From assembly GCA_910586645.1 (NCBI GenBank), contig CAJUIS010000006.1, positions 1-64,000 of the forward strand: a stretch of 64,000 nucleotides of DNA, written 5' to 3'. Shown here piece after piece: positions 42,120-50,488 of the stretch (positions are counted from its first letter, which is position 1; every line of letters begins with the position of its first letter). This DNA is from an uncultured Lachnospiraceae bacterium (lineage in GTDB: Bacteria; Bacillota; Clostridia; Lachnospirales; Lachnospiraceae). The translations under genes and the position numbers were made by a program. A model generated the notes under the pieces. It had not been told where the DNA came from, searched no databases, and saw only the letters and a list, made by a program, of their open reading frames with translations.

Positions 42120-43388
42120 TCATATGTTTGACAATAAAGCGGCAATCTCCTCCGGTGTCATTACATGGCCGGGATCAGATGCGTCGGGAGCTTCCGGCAG
42201 TTCCTGCGGCGGCTCCGGTTCGCTTTGCGCTTCAAGCAGAGCGGCGATTTCCTCCGGTGACATAGTTTGTTTTATTTCTATAGGCTCTGCTTTTGAGGAA
42301 GCCGCTGCTGCATCCGGCTCTTCCTGCGTTTCGGGCGGCTCCGGCTCTTCCACAGAAGAGGAAATATCGGATAATTCCGGGTCTTCAGTTGGAGAAGGCG
42401 TTTCCGGCAATGCCTGGGTTTCCGCTGCGGAAGGCGTTTCCGGCAATGCCTGGGCTTCCGCTGTAGAAGACGTTTCTGATGCCTCCGGGCTTTCCGCTGG
42501 GAAAGAGGATTCCGCCAGATCTGAGGTTTCTACAGAGGAAGAAGGTTCGGATAATTCTAAACCTTCCGCTGGGAGAGAAGCCTCAGAGAAATCCGTACGC
42601 TCTGTTGAAAAAGAGCTTTCAGATAATGTCTCCGTTTCTTCTGTGGGAAGTTCAGCCGGAGCGGATTCCATTTCCGGTGCAGATGTTTCGGGGGAGCCTG
42701 CTTCTTCTGCAGGCTTTTCCGAAAGCTTATGCATAGCGGCGTCAATCTGTGCGGCAACGCTGCCTGTCAGGCCGGAAAATTCATCTTTCAGAGTCTGTTC
42801 CGTCGCTTCCAGACGATCCAGTTGTTCCGCGGCATGGTTTAAGCTTTCAAGCATCTGAGCGTTATCCTGCTGTGATTGTACGGCCTGCAAGATTTCATCC
42901 AGTTTCCCGTTGATATCGTCAATATGGCTGATTAATTTTTCGTTGGAACTGATAACGGCTATGGCGTTTTCTTTGTTGCGCTGGATTGTCACTCTGCCGA
43001 CTGCTTTCTGCGCCTGAATCAGCTCCTCTGTCGGAACTTCCGAAATCTCCCGGACTCTGTCCAAAAGCCTTCCGACTTCCAGAAAGTTTTTCTTCATGGT
43101 GACATAAGAAACTTTTTCCGCTTTATAAATGCGTTCCAGATCCTCTGTCGGGTACGGCTCCGCTTCATCCTGCAGCTTGAAGGCAAAATCTGTGACCAGG
43201 TACACGGAGCATAAAATTGCAAGCCCCATAATTCCAAGAAGCAGGTAATTTTTTGGGTCGTTTATCATCAGATACAATTCCATAACGAACAAAGCTGCCA
43301 GAACCAGAATGACAAGCGTCATTTTTGGCCTTAATCTGTTCGGTTTTGTTTCCTGTTTTTCCTGCAGTATTTCTTTTTCCTCCGTCAT
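42120..43388 (-). CDS. membrane coiled-coil protein with FliM/FliY-like EIAALL motifs
   Basis: About 422 residues. Two membrane helices (about 25-68) are followed by a coiled-coil region (about 80-210), then a long acidic Ser/Glu/Pro-rich section with imperfect 10-20 residue repeats such as ETQALPETPS. Near the end it has MSPEEIAALL and, at the very C-terminus, MTPEEIAALLSNI. FliM and FliY begin with a similar short motif (SQEEIDALL type) that binds CheY-P. The match is short and may be chance. ATG 43388 is used because GGGGG lies upstream. Function unknown; it lies downstream of the cNMP-domain gene on the same strand. Confidence 0.7.
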   Translation of the reverse strand: MTEEKEILQEKQETKPNRLRPKMTLVILVLAALFVMELYLMINDPKNYLLLGIMGLAILCSVYLVTDFAFKLQDEAEPYPTEDLERIYKAEKVSYVTMKKNFLEVGRLLDRVREISEVPTEELIQAQKAVGRVTIQRNKENAIAVISSNEKLISHIDDINGKLDEILQAVQSQQDNAQMLESLNHAAEQLDRLEATEQTLKDEFSGLTGSVAAQIDAAMHKLSEKPAEEAGSPETSAPEMESAPAELPTEETETLSESSFSTERTDFSEASLPAEGLELSEPSSSVETSDLAESSFPAESPEASETSSTAEAQALPETPSAAETQALPETPSPTEDPELSDISSSVEEPEPPETQEEPDAAAASSKAEPIEIKQTMSPEEIAALLEAQSEPEPPQELPEAPDASDPGHVMTPEEIAALLSNI

Positions 43389-43455
43389 ATTTAACATCCC
43401 CCGTTTGTTTTTCCTGTGTGGATTATTTTAACATAAAGTGCAGTATTTTAAAATA

Positions 43456-45591
43456 CTAATTATTCGCATAGTAGTTGTAAGTGTTGTAAAATTCTTCCGG
43501 AATTTCAAGTCCCTTGTTTTCCCGGCGTTTGATACGCATTTCCCATTCTCTTTTTTTCTCTCCGAAGATCTTCTGGTGAGCCATCAGAGATTCTTCAAAA
43601 GCTGCGTTTGATTTTAATGCCTGCCGGATTTCTCTGTTGAACGGGCAGTATGTCGCTAAAATCAGACGGGCGACTTTATTTAACTTCATAGCGGCTTTTG
43701 ATTCATAGTAAATCCAGAGCTCATAGTCAATCAGGAAAATTTCCCGGCTGTTGTTTCTCGCTTTTGAAATCTGAGCTTTGATTTTATCCCTTTTCTCTTC
43801 GGTCAGATCGCGGTTCTTGCGGTAATACTGAATATAGTCCATGTACTCGGAGGTGAGGGACTTATACTGGATGTTGTTCCATGCGGCGCCCTGTTCGCAG
43901 CGGCAGTATTCCCAGTGGAACCTGCCGAACGCCTTTGTGACAAGCTTCTCCACTTCGATTTCGGAAATGACGGGAAAGATAAAACGGCCCGGCGTGTCGC
44001 GTTTCTTTCCGGTAATCTCCTGCCACATCGATGAAGCCGTACCGTAAACCGGGGCGAAGATGACATCGGGATACACATGTTTTAGTACAAGTTCTTTTTC
44101 AATCTTAAGTTCCGGGTTTGTGTAAAGCACTTCACGCTGGAAGATGGTAAAATCTTTTTGTTCCAGTTCCACAATAGAGTCGCAAAGCTGTTTTTTTGTA
44201 ACATAAAGCCGTTCCAGATGGCCATAGATTTCATCGGAATAAAGAACCGGGACATACGTGGAGAGCTTTCCGTTTACAATTTTGTTGTTGCTGATGAACA
44301 TATTGCTGATTTCGAACTTTACTTTCTTTATGTTATCTTCAAGAAGTTCTTTTTCCTGTTTTTCAGTAATCTGTCCGGTACGTTTTTCTTCTCTCAGCCA
44401 GTCCCTGTAATCCTGTTCAAAGGAATTTCGCGACGGCTCTTTCCGATTCTCATAGATTTCAAAAAGCCATTCCGGCATCGTGTAAATCCGGCAGGGCAGA
44501 TCGTCGTATCTGGCAGTCATCATCTGGTATAAAAACCGGAGCTGCTGTTCGGTTAAAAGACGTTCGTCCATATATCCGTAGTTTAGGAACAGGCTTACGG
44601 CCAGCGGCACGTTTTTATTTTCAAACCATGAGAATACGCAGATCTCATATAATTTGAAAAAGTGCCCGGTAAGCTGTTTTTTTATCTTCCGCATATCGTC
44701 CTGTGTGGAAAGCCTGTCTTTGGCGTCCACAAAAGAATTCATCGAAGCAATGATTTCCTGTTTTTCGGAGCCTTCGATTCTGGCAAACTTTAAAATCTGA
44801 TTTAAAGAATTTTTCAGGACCGGAATCGGATCTTCGAGTAATTCGGGTTCTTCTTCCGCTTCCTGTTTTGCGGCCTTTTCTTTTGCCTTTAAAAGAGCCG
44901 TAAATTTGTCCTGTAAAACATTGATTTTAAAGGAGGAGCTTTCGTCGGTAAAATGCTCTCCGGTTTCATTCCAGTAAATTTTGTCCAGGTATTTTAAAAT
45001 TTCCAGGGAAGAATCCAAAACTTCTCCGATGACCGCCGCAATTTCACCTGTCTGGTAAAATGCCATATGTTTGCTGTTGTAGTAATATTTTTTGTGAATC
45101 TCTAAGAGGATTTTTGCATATTCCTGATAATTGGAAACTTTGTCGGCGTCGCATTTCAGCGGAAAAAGCTCTTTTGGCGGTTTTTCTTCCGCATCGTTTA
45201 AAAAACGTTCCTGAACGCCTGCGGCAAGCGCAAGGAGGCGTTCCCGTTCCCGCAGGTATTCCGCAAGCTCTACCGCCATGGAATGCACAACGATTCCCCG
45301 GTAATCGGGATTGCTGCTTAAAAAGTTCTCAAGCGCAGCCGTATCTTTTACCGGGAATGTATAAAGGTATGTATCTTCCGCCGCAGTATAATCTCCAAGG
45401 GATTTGCCAAAGAATAAATCCGCAATGGAAACCATCGCTCCTTTGGCGGCAGTCCTTATGACGCCGCCGTTTTCAAAGCGGAGGCTTCCCTGAATGACAA
45501 TGCCGATGCAGAGGATGGGCTCATCTTTCCGAAATACGGCGTCGCCTTTCTTTAACTGGTTTAATTCGTTTATCTTCAGGTTTTTGTTCAT
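43456..45591 (-). CDS. large protein with N-terminal cyclic nucleotide-binding domain
   Basis: 711 residues. The first 130 form a cNMP-binding beta-barrel (KKGDAVFRKDEPILCIGIVIQ, then a phosphate-cassette-like region GKSLGDYTAAEDTYLYTF). The remaining 580 residues are mostly helical and charged, with no HTH, kinase or membrane segment that I can recognise. The phosphate-cassette Arg typical of cAMP binders is not obvious, so ligand binding is uncertain. It has its own consensus promoter and lies upstream of the coiled-coil membrane gene on the same strand. Function unknown. Confidence 0.7.
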   Translation of the reverse strand: MNKNLKINELNQLKKGDAVFRKDEPILCIGIVIQGSLRFENGGVIRTAAKGAMVSIADLFFGKSLGDYTAAEDTYLYTFPVKDTAALENFLSSNPDYRGIVVHSMAVELAEYLRERERLLALAAGVQERFLNDAEEKPPKELFPLKCDADKVSNYQEYAKILLEIHKKYYYNSKHMAFYQTGEIAAVIGEVLDSSLEILKYLDKIYWNETGEHFTDESSSFKINVLQDKFTALLKAKEKAAKQEAEEEPELLEDPIPVLKNSLNQILKFARIEGSEKQEIIASMNSFVDAKDRLSTQDDMRKIKKQLTGHFFKLYEICVFSWFENKNVPLAVSLFLNYGYMDERLLTEQQLRFLYQMMTARYDDLPCRIYTMPEWLFEIYENRKEPSRNSFEQDYRDWLREEKRTGQITEKQEKELLEDNIKKVKFEISNMFISNNKIVNGKLSTYVPVLYSDEIYGHLERLYVTKKQLCDSIVELEQKDFTIFQREVLYTNPELKIEKELVLKHVYPDVIFAPVYGTASSMWQEITGKKRDTPGRFIFPVISEIEVEKLVTKAFGRFHWEYCRCEQGAAWNNIQYKSLTSEYMDYIQYYRKNRDLTEEKRDKIKAQISKARNNSREIFLIDYELWIYYESKAAMKLNKVARLILATYCPFNREIRQALKSNAAFEESLMAHQKIFGEKKREWEMRIKRRENKGLEIPEEFYNTYNYYANN

Positions 45592-45624
45592 AGAAATCTC
45601 CCTTTTGCATAATCTGTGAAACCA

Positions 45625-45653
45625 TTATACTATCTTTTCGGAGATTCGTAAAC
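45625..45653 (-). promoter_or_regulatory. promoter of the cNMP-domain gene
   Basis: On the minus strand: -35 TTTACG (45653-45648), a 17-nt spacer and -10 TATAAT (45630-45625), between psd and the gene. Confidence 0.75.
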
Positions 45654-45658
45654 ACAAA

Positions 45659-46531
45659 TTAAACATCTCCTTTTCTTCCCACACGCTCTCCCAGCCGTAC
45701 GGATGTTTCAATCCCTTTTGCAGAGTTTTTCAGGATGTCTTCGTCCGGAAGGACGCGCCCTTCCTGCGTCATTAAAATAATCGTGGATCCTCCAAAGGCA
45801 AAGCAGCCTTTTTCCTGGCCTTTTCGAACGGTATGCCCGCCCGGACGGTTTTCGATTTTTCCCACGAGCAGCGCGCCGACTTCCATCTGCAGCACAGCGC
45901 CGAAATTTTTGGATTTCAGCAGGGCGTACTCCCGCGTGTTTTCTTTATAAATAGGATACAGATCGGAAGCAACGGGATTTACCGTATGAAATACGCCCGG
46001 AATCTTATGGTTTTTTGATACCTTTCCCTCATCCGTGTAAATATAGTGATGATAGTCGTCTGCGCGGAGGCGAAAAATCCACAGATATCCGCCTGTGTAT
46101 TTTTGAGCCAGTTTTTGGCTGCGGAGAAGGCTTGCCACAGTATACCGGGTATGTTTGATGGAAAATATGTTTTTCCCGTTAATTTTGTAAACGCTGAGCC
46201 TGCTGTCGCAGGGGCTGATAAACGCATCTTTTGCCCGGTCAATTTTTCGCGCCCCATACAGTAATTTTCGTTTAAAAAAATCATTAAAAGATCTGTAGCG
46301 CCTGGATTCATATTCTTTCAGAGAAATGGAATGGCTGCGGATAAAAGGCGGGATCAGGATTCTTGAGATAAAAGAATCCAAAAATATGCCGCCAATTTTT
46401 GAAAAAGCCGGGGAAATCAAAGGCTTTAAGAGGATTCTTCCAATCACGGAATGGTATAATTTTGCAAGGAACCTGTCCTGAAGAGAGTTTTCTTCTGTGA
46501 CGGTTCCGCTGCGGTCTGCTGTAAAATGCAT
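45659..46531 (-). CDS. psd: phosphatidylserine decarboxylase proenzyme
   Basis: About 290 residues. It makes phosphatidylethanolamine from phosphatidylserine. The self-cleavage site is FGGSTI near residue 250 (Ser becomes the pyruvoyl group); E. coli has LGST at this place. FNDFFKRKL, ISPCDSR, and YHHYIYTDEG with the catalytic His are also family motifs. ATG 46531 is used because AAGGAGGGA precedes it. It is the last gene of a four-gene lipid operon, 11 nt after pssA. Confidence 0.93.
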   Translation of the reverse strand: MHFTADRSGTVTEENSLQDRFLAKLYHSVIGRILLKPLISPAFSKIGGIFLDSFISRILIPPFIRSHSISLKEYESRRYRSFNDFFKRKLLYGARKIDRAKDAFISPCDSRLSVYKINGKNIFSIKHTRYTVASLLRSQKLAQKYTGGYLWIFRLRADDYHHYIYTDEGKVSKNHKIPGVFHTVNPVASDLYPIYKENTREYALLKSKNFGAVLQMEVGALLVGKIENRPGGHTVRKGQEKGCFAFGGSTIILMTQEGRVLPDEDILKNSAKGIETSVRLGERVGRKGDV

Positions 46532-46542
46532 GGGATCCCTCC

Positions 46543-47202
46543 TTATCTGTGCCGTATATGAAAATATCTCCACCAGTCTGCCCGGCAGAACAATAGCATT
46601 CCGACTGCCGCGGCAATTGCGATTACGAGAAGGAAAATTTCAAGAGTCGTCGGCTTGCGGAATTTAAAATTCGTAATAAATAAAATGCCAATGACCGCCA
46701 CAAGTATATGAAGCGCAATCATAAACATCTGCCCGTCCGGAAACAGCGGGGAAGACACAAACAAAACGGGAAGCGCCATGGCCATGGAAGTAATAGGGAG
46801 GCCCTGGTAATATTTTCTGGCGTCGTTGGTTTCGTTCTGTCGTTTTTCTTCCACGACGTTAAAATACGCAAGCCGGATCAGTCCGGCCAGGCCGTATAAG
46901 GTCAGGATGATCAGGCTGTAAAAATGAGTCATTCCGATTTTGTAGCAGATGACAATCGGCAGGACGCCGAAGCATACTATGTCGCAGAGGGAATCGATTT
47001 GAATGCCGAAACTTTTTTCTTCTTCCGTCCGTCCCTTTTTTGTCCGGGCGATTTTTCCATCGAACATATCGCAGAATCCTGAAAATGCAAGGCAGAAAAC
47101 AGCCCATTGCGGGCGGCCCGATATTGCGAAAAAGATACCGGAAACCGCCGATGCGAAACTGACGTATGTAAGAATTACTGTGTAGTCCCAAAAACCTATC
47201 AT
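46543..47202 (-). CDS. pssA: CDP-diacylglycerol--serine O-phosphatidyltransferase
   Basis: 219 residues with about six membrane helices. The CDP-alcohol phosphotransferase motif runs from D45 to D74: CDMFDGKIAR, then FGIQIDSLCD. A loop (KKGRTEEEKS) between the two halves is longer than the canonical eight residues. It joins serine to CDP-diacylglycerol, and the product feeds psd directly downstream. Paired with psd, this gives a complete PE route, which many Gram-positive anaerobes lack. Confidence 0.92.
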   Translation of the reverse strand: MIGFWDYTVILTYVSFASAVSGIFFAISGRPQWAVFCLAFSGFCDMFDGKIARTKKGRTEEEKSFGIQIDSLCDIVCFGVLPIVICYKIGMTHFYSLIILTLYGLAGLIRLAYFNVVEEKRQNETNDARKYYQGLPITSMAMALPVLFVSSPLFPDGQMFMIALHILVAVIGILFITNFKFRKPTTLEIFLLVIAIAAAVGMLLFCRADWWRYFHIRHR

Positions 47203-47215
47203 TTGTAGCCTCCTG

Positions 47216-48271
47216 TTAAGAGCTCTTTTTATTGTTAAAATTTACAGAGCCTGATGTTTTTACCGAATAATAGATCTGCGCCACGGCCGTAAACAATGCG
47301 CTGATAAGAAGCTGGCTGTAGTAGCCAAGCCCTCTTGAAACAACCATTGCGGGCAGGGTGACAGACAGAAAAACGGGAGCGAATATTTTCATAAACAAGC
47401 TTTCGCTGATTCCCATTCCGCCCGGAAGCGGAAGCATATCAACAGAAATAGAAATGGCCGCCTGTAAAAATACGACTTCCCATATGCCTCTGCCGGACAT
47501 GCCGAACGCCAGATAAACCATATAAGTGACCAGAAACAATGCGATTCTCTGAATAAACGTGATGACAATCACATTGAAGATCACCATTTTATGATCTTTT
47601 AAATAAGCGGCTGTTTCCCGGTAAATCTGCATGGATTCTTTAAATTTTAATCTGCGTGACTCTTTATGTTTTATTATATGCAGCTTTTCCAGAAAGTCCA
47701 TGCTTTTTGTAATGATTTTTTCTGCCAAAACAGGATGAAATACCAAAAGCGTCATAAAACCCACACAGAAAACGTTCAAAAGCAGTCCCAGATAAAAAAC
47801 AGGCAGAATTTTTCCAAGATAACGATTCATAAACCCTCTGGCAAACAGGGGAATGCCGAGTCCTATGACAACGAGCACCAGTTTATACGTAATTGTGATA
47901 ATCATCAGGATTACGGTGGCAAACGGGATCGGTATCTTTTCTTTTTTCATATAATAAATCTGCATAGGCTGTCCGCCGGTCGCTGAAGGCGTAATGCAGC
48001 TAAAGAAGAAACCGACGGATGAAAACAAAAAGCAGATTCTTTTTTTCAGATGTATGCGGAAAGAGCGCATCATATACCATATGATGATAGATTCGCCCCA
48101 GATAAAAAATATTACAAGAAAAACGCCCGGCACAAGCCATTTTAAGTCGGCGTTTCGGATGGCCGCCATCATTTCTTCCAGATCTTTCCCATGAAAAATA
48201 CCGTAAACAGTCAGCAGGAACACAGTCAGAAGAAAAGCGGTATTATAGAGAACTTTCTTTTTCGTCTGCAT
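47216..48271 (-). CDS. lysylphosphatidylglycerol synthase TM-domain / flippase-like protein
   Basis: 351 residues with about eight membrane helices. Motifs such as FFSCITPSATGGQPMQIYYM and DMLPLPGGMGISE are those of the UPF0104/AglD/MprF-N family, whose members move lipids or lipid-linked molecules. There is no aminoacyl-transferase domain, so it is not MprF. It is placed between PAP2 and pssA with a start directly abutting the PAP2 stop. A role in moving PS or PE across the membrane is inferred from context. Confidence 0.82.
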   Translation of the reverse strand: MQTKKKVLYNTAFLLTVFLLTVYGIFHGKDLEEMMAAIRNADLKWLVPGVFLVIFFIWGESIIIWYMMRSFRIHLKKRICFLFSSVGFFFSCITPSATGGQPMQIYYMKKEKIPIPFATVILMIITITYKLVLVVIGLGIPLFARGFMNRYLGKILPVFYLGLLLNVFCVGFMTLLVFHPVLAEKIITKSMDFLEKLHIIKHKESRRLKFKESMQIYRETAAYLKDHKMVIFNVIVITFIQRIALFLVTYMVYLAFGMSGRGIWEVVFLQAAISISVDMLPLPGGMGISESLFMKIFAPVFLSVTLPAMVVSRGLGYYSQLLISALFTAVAQIYYSVKTSGSVNFNNKKSS

Positions 48272-48943
48272 TCAGGCCGTCCTTTCTCTTGGAAAAAGGA
48301 TAGCGTTGATCCTGTCCAGAACTTTTTCATAGAGTTTCCATATCCTTGTTTTTTTGCCAGTTAAAAAGCAGATTTCCGCAAGCAGGATTCCGCCGGCAAC
48401 ATCAATGATTACATGCTGCTTTGTCAGAAGCGTAGACGCGCAGATGCAGAGCGCCATCAGGCAGGAAAACCCCCGGTACCAGACGGAAATTTCCTCTTTT
48501 CCGCGAATTCCGATATAACAAAACCAGCTTACCAGGCAGTGAATGGAGGGAAAGAGATTGTCCGCCGCATCTACGGAATAGACATAGAGCATAAGCTGGT
48601 TTAAAAAACCGTCCGGAGCAATGTCCGGCCGCACGTTTGTCGTAGGCAGCAGCAGGAAAAAAGCAAGGCAGACAATTCTGGACAGAAAATCCGCCGAAAA
48701 AAACTGACAGACTTCTTTTTTTCCCTGCTGGGCAATTAAAATGTAATTGACGCCCCAGAACAGATAGCAGCCGAGATAAATAAGCACGGACGGAGCCCAG
48801 AACGGAATGAGCCTGTCAAGTGAGCTTTCGATATTATAATGATGCCAGTCCGCGGCAATCAGCCGTGAGCCGACATAAACAAGCGTATTAAAAGAAACTG
48901 CGAAAATAAGAGGGAATATACTTTGTTTTTTTATCTTTATCAT
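48272..48943 (-). CDS. PAP2-family membrane phosphatase
   Basis: 223 residues with about six membrane helices. PAP2 motifs are PSIHCLVSW and KQHVIIDVAGG, whose two His residues are catalytic; the first PAP2 motif is weak. It is the first gene of the lipid operon, which suggests dephosphorylation of a lipid phosphate such as PA or undecaprenyl pyrophosphate, or phosphatidyl transfer. Spacing to the next gene is zero. Confidence 0.83.
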   Translation of the reverse strand: MIKIKKQSIFPLIFAVSFNTLVYVGSRLIAADWHHYNIESSLDRLIPFWAPSVLIYLGCYLFWGVNYILIAQQGKKEVCQFFSADFLSRIVCLAFFLLLPTTNVRPDIAPDGFLNQLMLYVYSVDAADNLFPSIHCLVSWFCYIGIRGKEEISVWYRGFSCLMALCICASTLLTKQHVIIDVAGGILLAEICFLTGKKTRIWKLYEKVLDRINAILFPRERTA

Positions 48944-48980
48944 ATCTTCTGTTGTTCTCCTAACTTAAAACCTATAACAG

Positions 48981-49010
48981 AGTATAACAACTTCTGCCGT
49001 ATTTACTCAA
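48981..49010 (-). promoter_or_regulatory. promoter of the phospholipid operon
   Basis: On the minus strand: -35 TTGAGT (49010-49005), an 18-nt spacer and -10 TATACT (48986-48981), about 38 nt before the PAP2 start. Confidence 0.65.
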
Positions 49011-49055
49011 TAATATTCATCATATCTTAATGAAATATTTATTTTTAGCCTTAAT

Positions 49056-50345
49056 TTATGGTGTAAAAGGCGCTCCGTTCCGGTCAAGAAGGATAAGATT
49101 TCCGTTTGAATTATAGCGCACCTGCATATCTTCCGAGAAAATTCCGGACGTATTGCCAAGATAGGTCAGACGGTCTTTTTCATACCTGAAAAAATGCGTG
49201 CAGGCTTCAGACGGATGTTCGGGATTTTCGTTTGAAATGGCAATTTCTGTCAAAGAGTCCGCAGGGTCTATGTCAACGAGGAAATATGCGCCTGTCTGCG
49301 GATGCGAAAGGCGCAGTTCGCTAAGCTCTTCAGAAAAATCAGTTCCGTTTATTATAAGGGAAGGAACGGCATTTTCCAAAGAATCTTCTTTTGGCAGGAT
49401 GGAATAGCAGATTTCATCGTCTGTCCCGCTGCCGCAAAGATCGCGCTGCGCAGGGACGCCGGGAAAAATTTTGCAGATATAGGAGCCTTTATAGGCATAG
49501 GAGTCTTTTAAGCCGTCAAGATCTTTATAGGGGATGTTAAATTCAAACATTCCGGCTGCATATGAGCCTAAAACATACGGATTGCTTATAAAAGTCAGAC
49601 CGCTGCGATCCAGATACCAGGAAGTGGAGTTTGACAGCAGAGCCGTATTAATGTCAGGGGAAGTATCCGTGGATATGAAATTTTCATATGCCGGAAGATT
49701 GGCCTGGGCGTTTAAGTTGTCAGAAAGCATCTGACGGAAAGCCGTATAGTCTGCGCCAAGGTTTTCAAGATAGATTCGTTCTCCCGTGGCCGTATCAAAC
49801 GTTACGCCATAGCTCCAGTGGCTCCCGTGCGCCCCTCCGGTAAAATCATCCTGGCTGAATACGATGGAAATAATGCTGTCGTCGCAGCGTTTCAGCAGAT
49901 AGGAAAAATCCGCACGGTATGCCGTAAAAGAAGCGTCTGAAAAATCCAGGGACGTAAGGTATTCCTCTTCTGCGTTTGAAGCGTTTTCCTTTTCAAAATT
50001 AAGAAACGTGTCCAGCTCGGAAGAGATTACGGCGTTGATTTTGTCAGAAGCTGCGGCGTTTCCTTCGATTTCTATTTTTGGATAAGCAGCGGACGCTTCC
50101 AGTACGAGGACGGAAGGATCTTTTTTGGAGTAATAGCAGGGAGACTTTTTTTGCCCGGTAATGGAAATGCCATAGCCAGCGTCCCTGACTGCGGACAGAG
50201 ATTCTGCCTCTTCTGTGCCTGTGCCGGCGAGAACGGTTTCCGTTTCGGGTTTCTCCCATTCTGCGGACGGCAGAGCTTCTTTTGCGCCGCAGCCAGCCCA
50301 GAGTATGCCAAATGCAAGAAGAACTGCGCAGTGTCGTTTTTTCAT
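49056..50345 (-). CDS. lipoprotein with DUF4163/DUF3298-type domains
   Basis: About 429 residues. ATG 50345 has CAGGAGGTCC upstream. A short signal ends LWAGCG; the Cys is a likely lipidation site, though W at -3 is unusual. Residues about 70-170 resemble DUF4163 (AAYPKIEIEG..., DFSYLLKRCDDSIISIVF), and about 180-290 resemble DUF3298 (HGSHWSYGVTFDTATGERI, YLDRSGLTFISNPY). This pair of domains occurs in RsiV-like and other envelope proteins. It is a lone gene, and the C-terminal 100 residues are not recognised. Confidence 0.8.
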   Translation of the reverse strand: MKKRHCAVLLAFGILWAGCGAKEALPSAEWEKPETETVLAGTGTEEAESLSAVRDAGYGISITGQKKSPCYYSKKDPSVLVLEASAAYPKIEIEGNAAASDKINAVISSELDTFLNFEKENASNAEEEYLTSLDFSDASFTAYRADFSYLLKRCDDSIISIVFSQDDFTGGAHGSHWSYGVTFDTATGERIYLENLGADYTAFRQMLSDNLNAQANLPAYENFISTDTSPDINTALLSNSTSWYLDRSGLTFISNPYVLGSYAAGMFEFNIPYKDLDGLKDSYAYKGSYICKIFPGVPAQRDLCGSGTDDEICYSILPKEDSLENAVPSLIINGTDFSEELSELRLSHPQTGAYFLVDIDPADSLTEIAISNENPEHPSEACTHFFRYEKDRLTYLGNTSGIFSEDMQVRYNSNGNLILLDRNGAPFTP

Positions 50346-50410
50346 AAAGGACCTCCTGGAGACGAAATAATATGTTATATTATAACACAGAACAGGCAGG
50401 AAAGATATTC

Positions 50411-50439
50411 TTGAAATCAGCACATAAAAATGCTACAAT
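50411..50439 (+). promoter_or_regulatory. promoter of the DUF362 ferredoxin gene
   Basis: -35 TTGAAA (50411-50416), a 17-nt spacer and -10 TACAAT (50434-50439), 50 nt before the start. Confidence 0.75.
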
Positions 50440-50488
50440 CAAGCTGCTGTTTTGTGCATAATTTCAGAAAAGAGAGAAGGGACGGAAC

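Noticed and set aside
42097..42858. Plus-strand frame of 253 codons, Ser/Gly/Ala rich
   Set aside because: It is the antisense of the acidic repeats of the 42120-43388 gene; the repeats keep the opposite frame open. No ribosome site.
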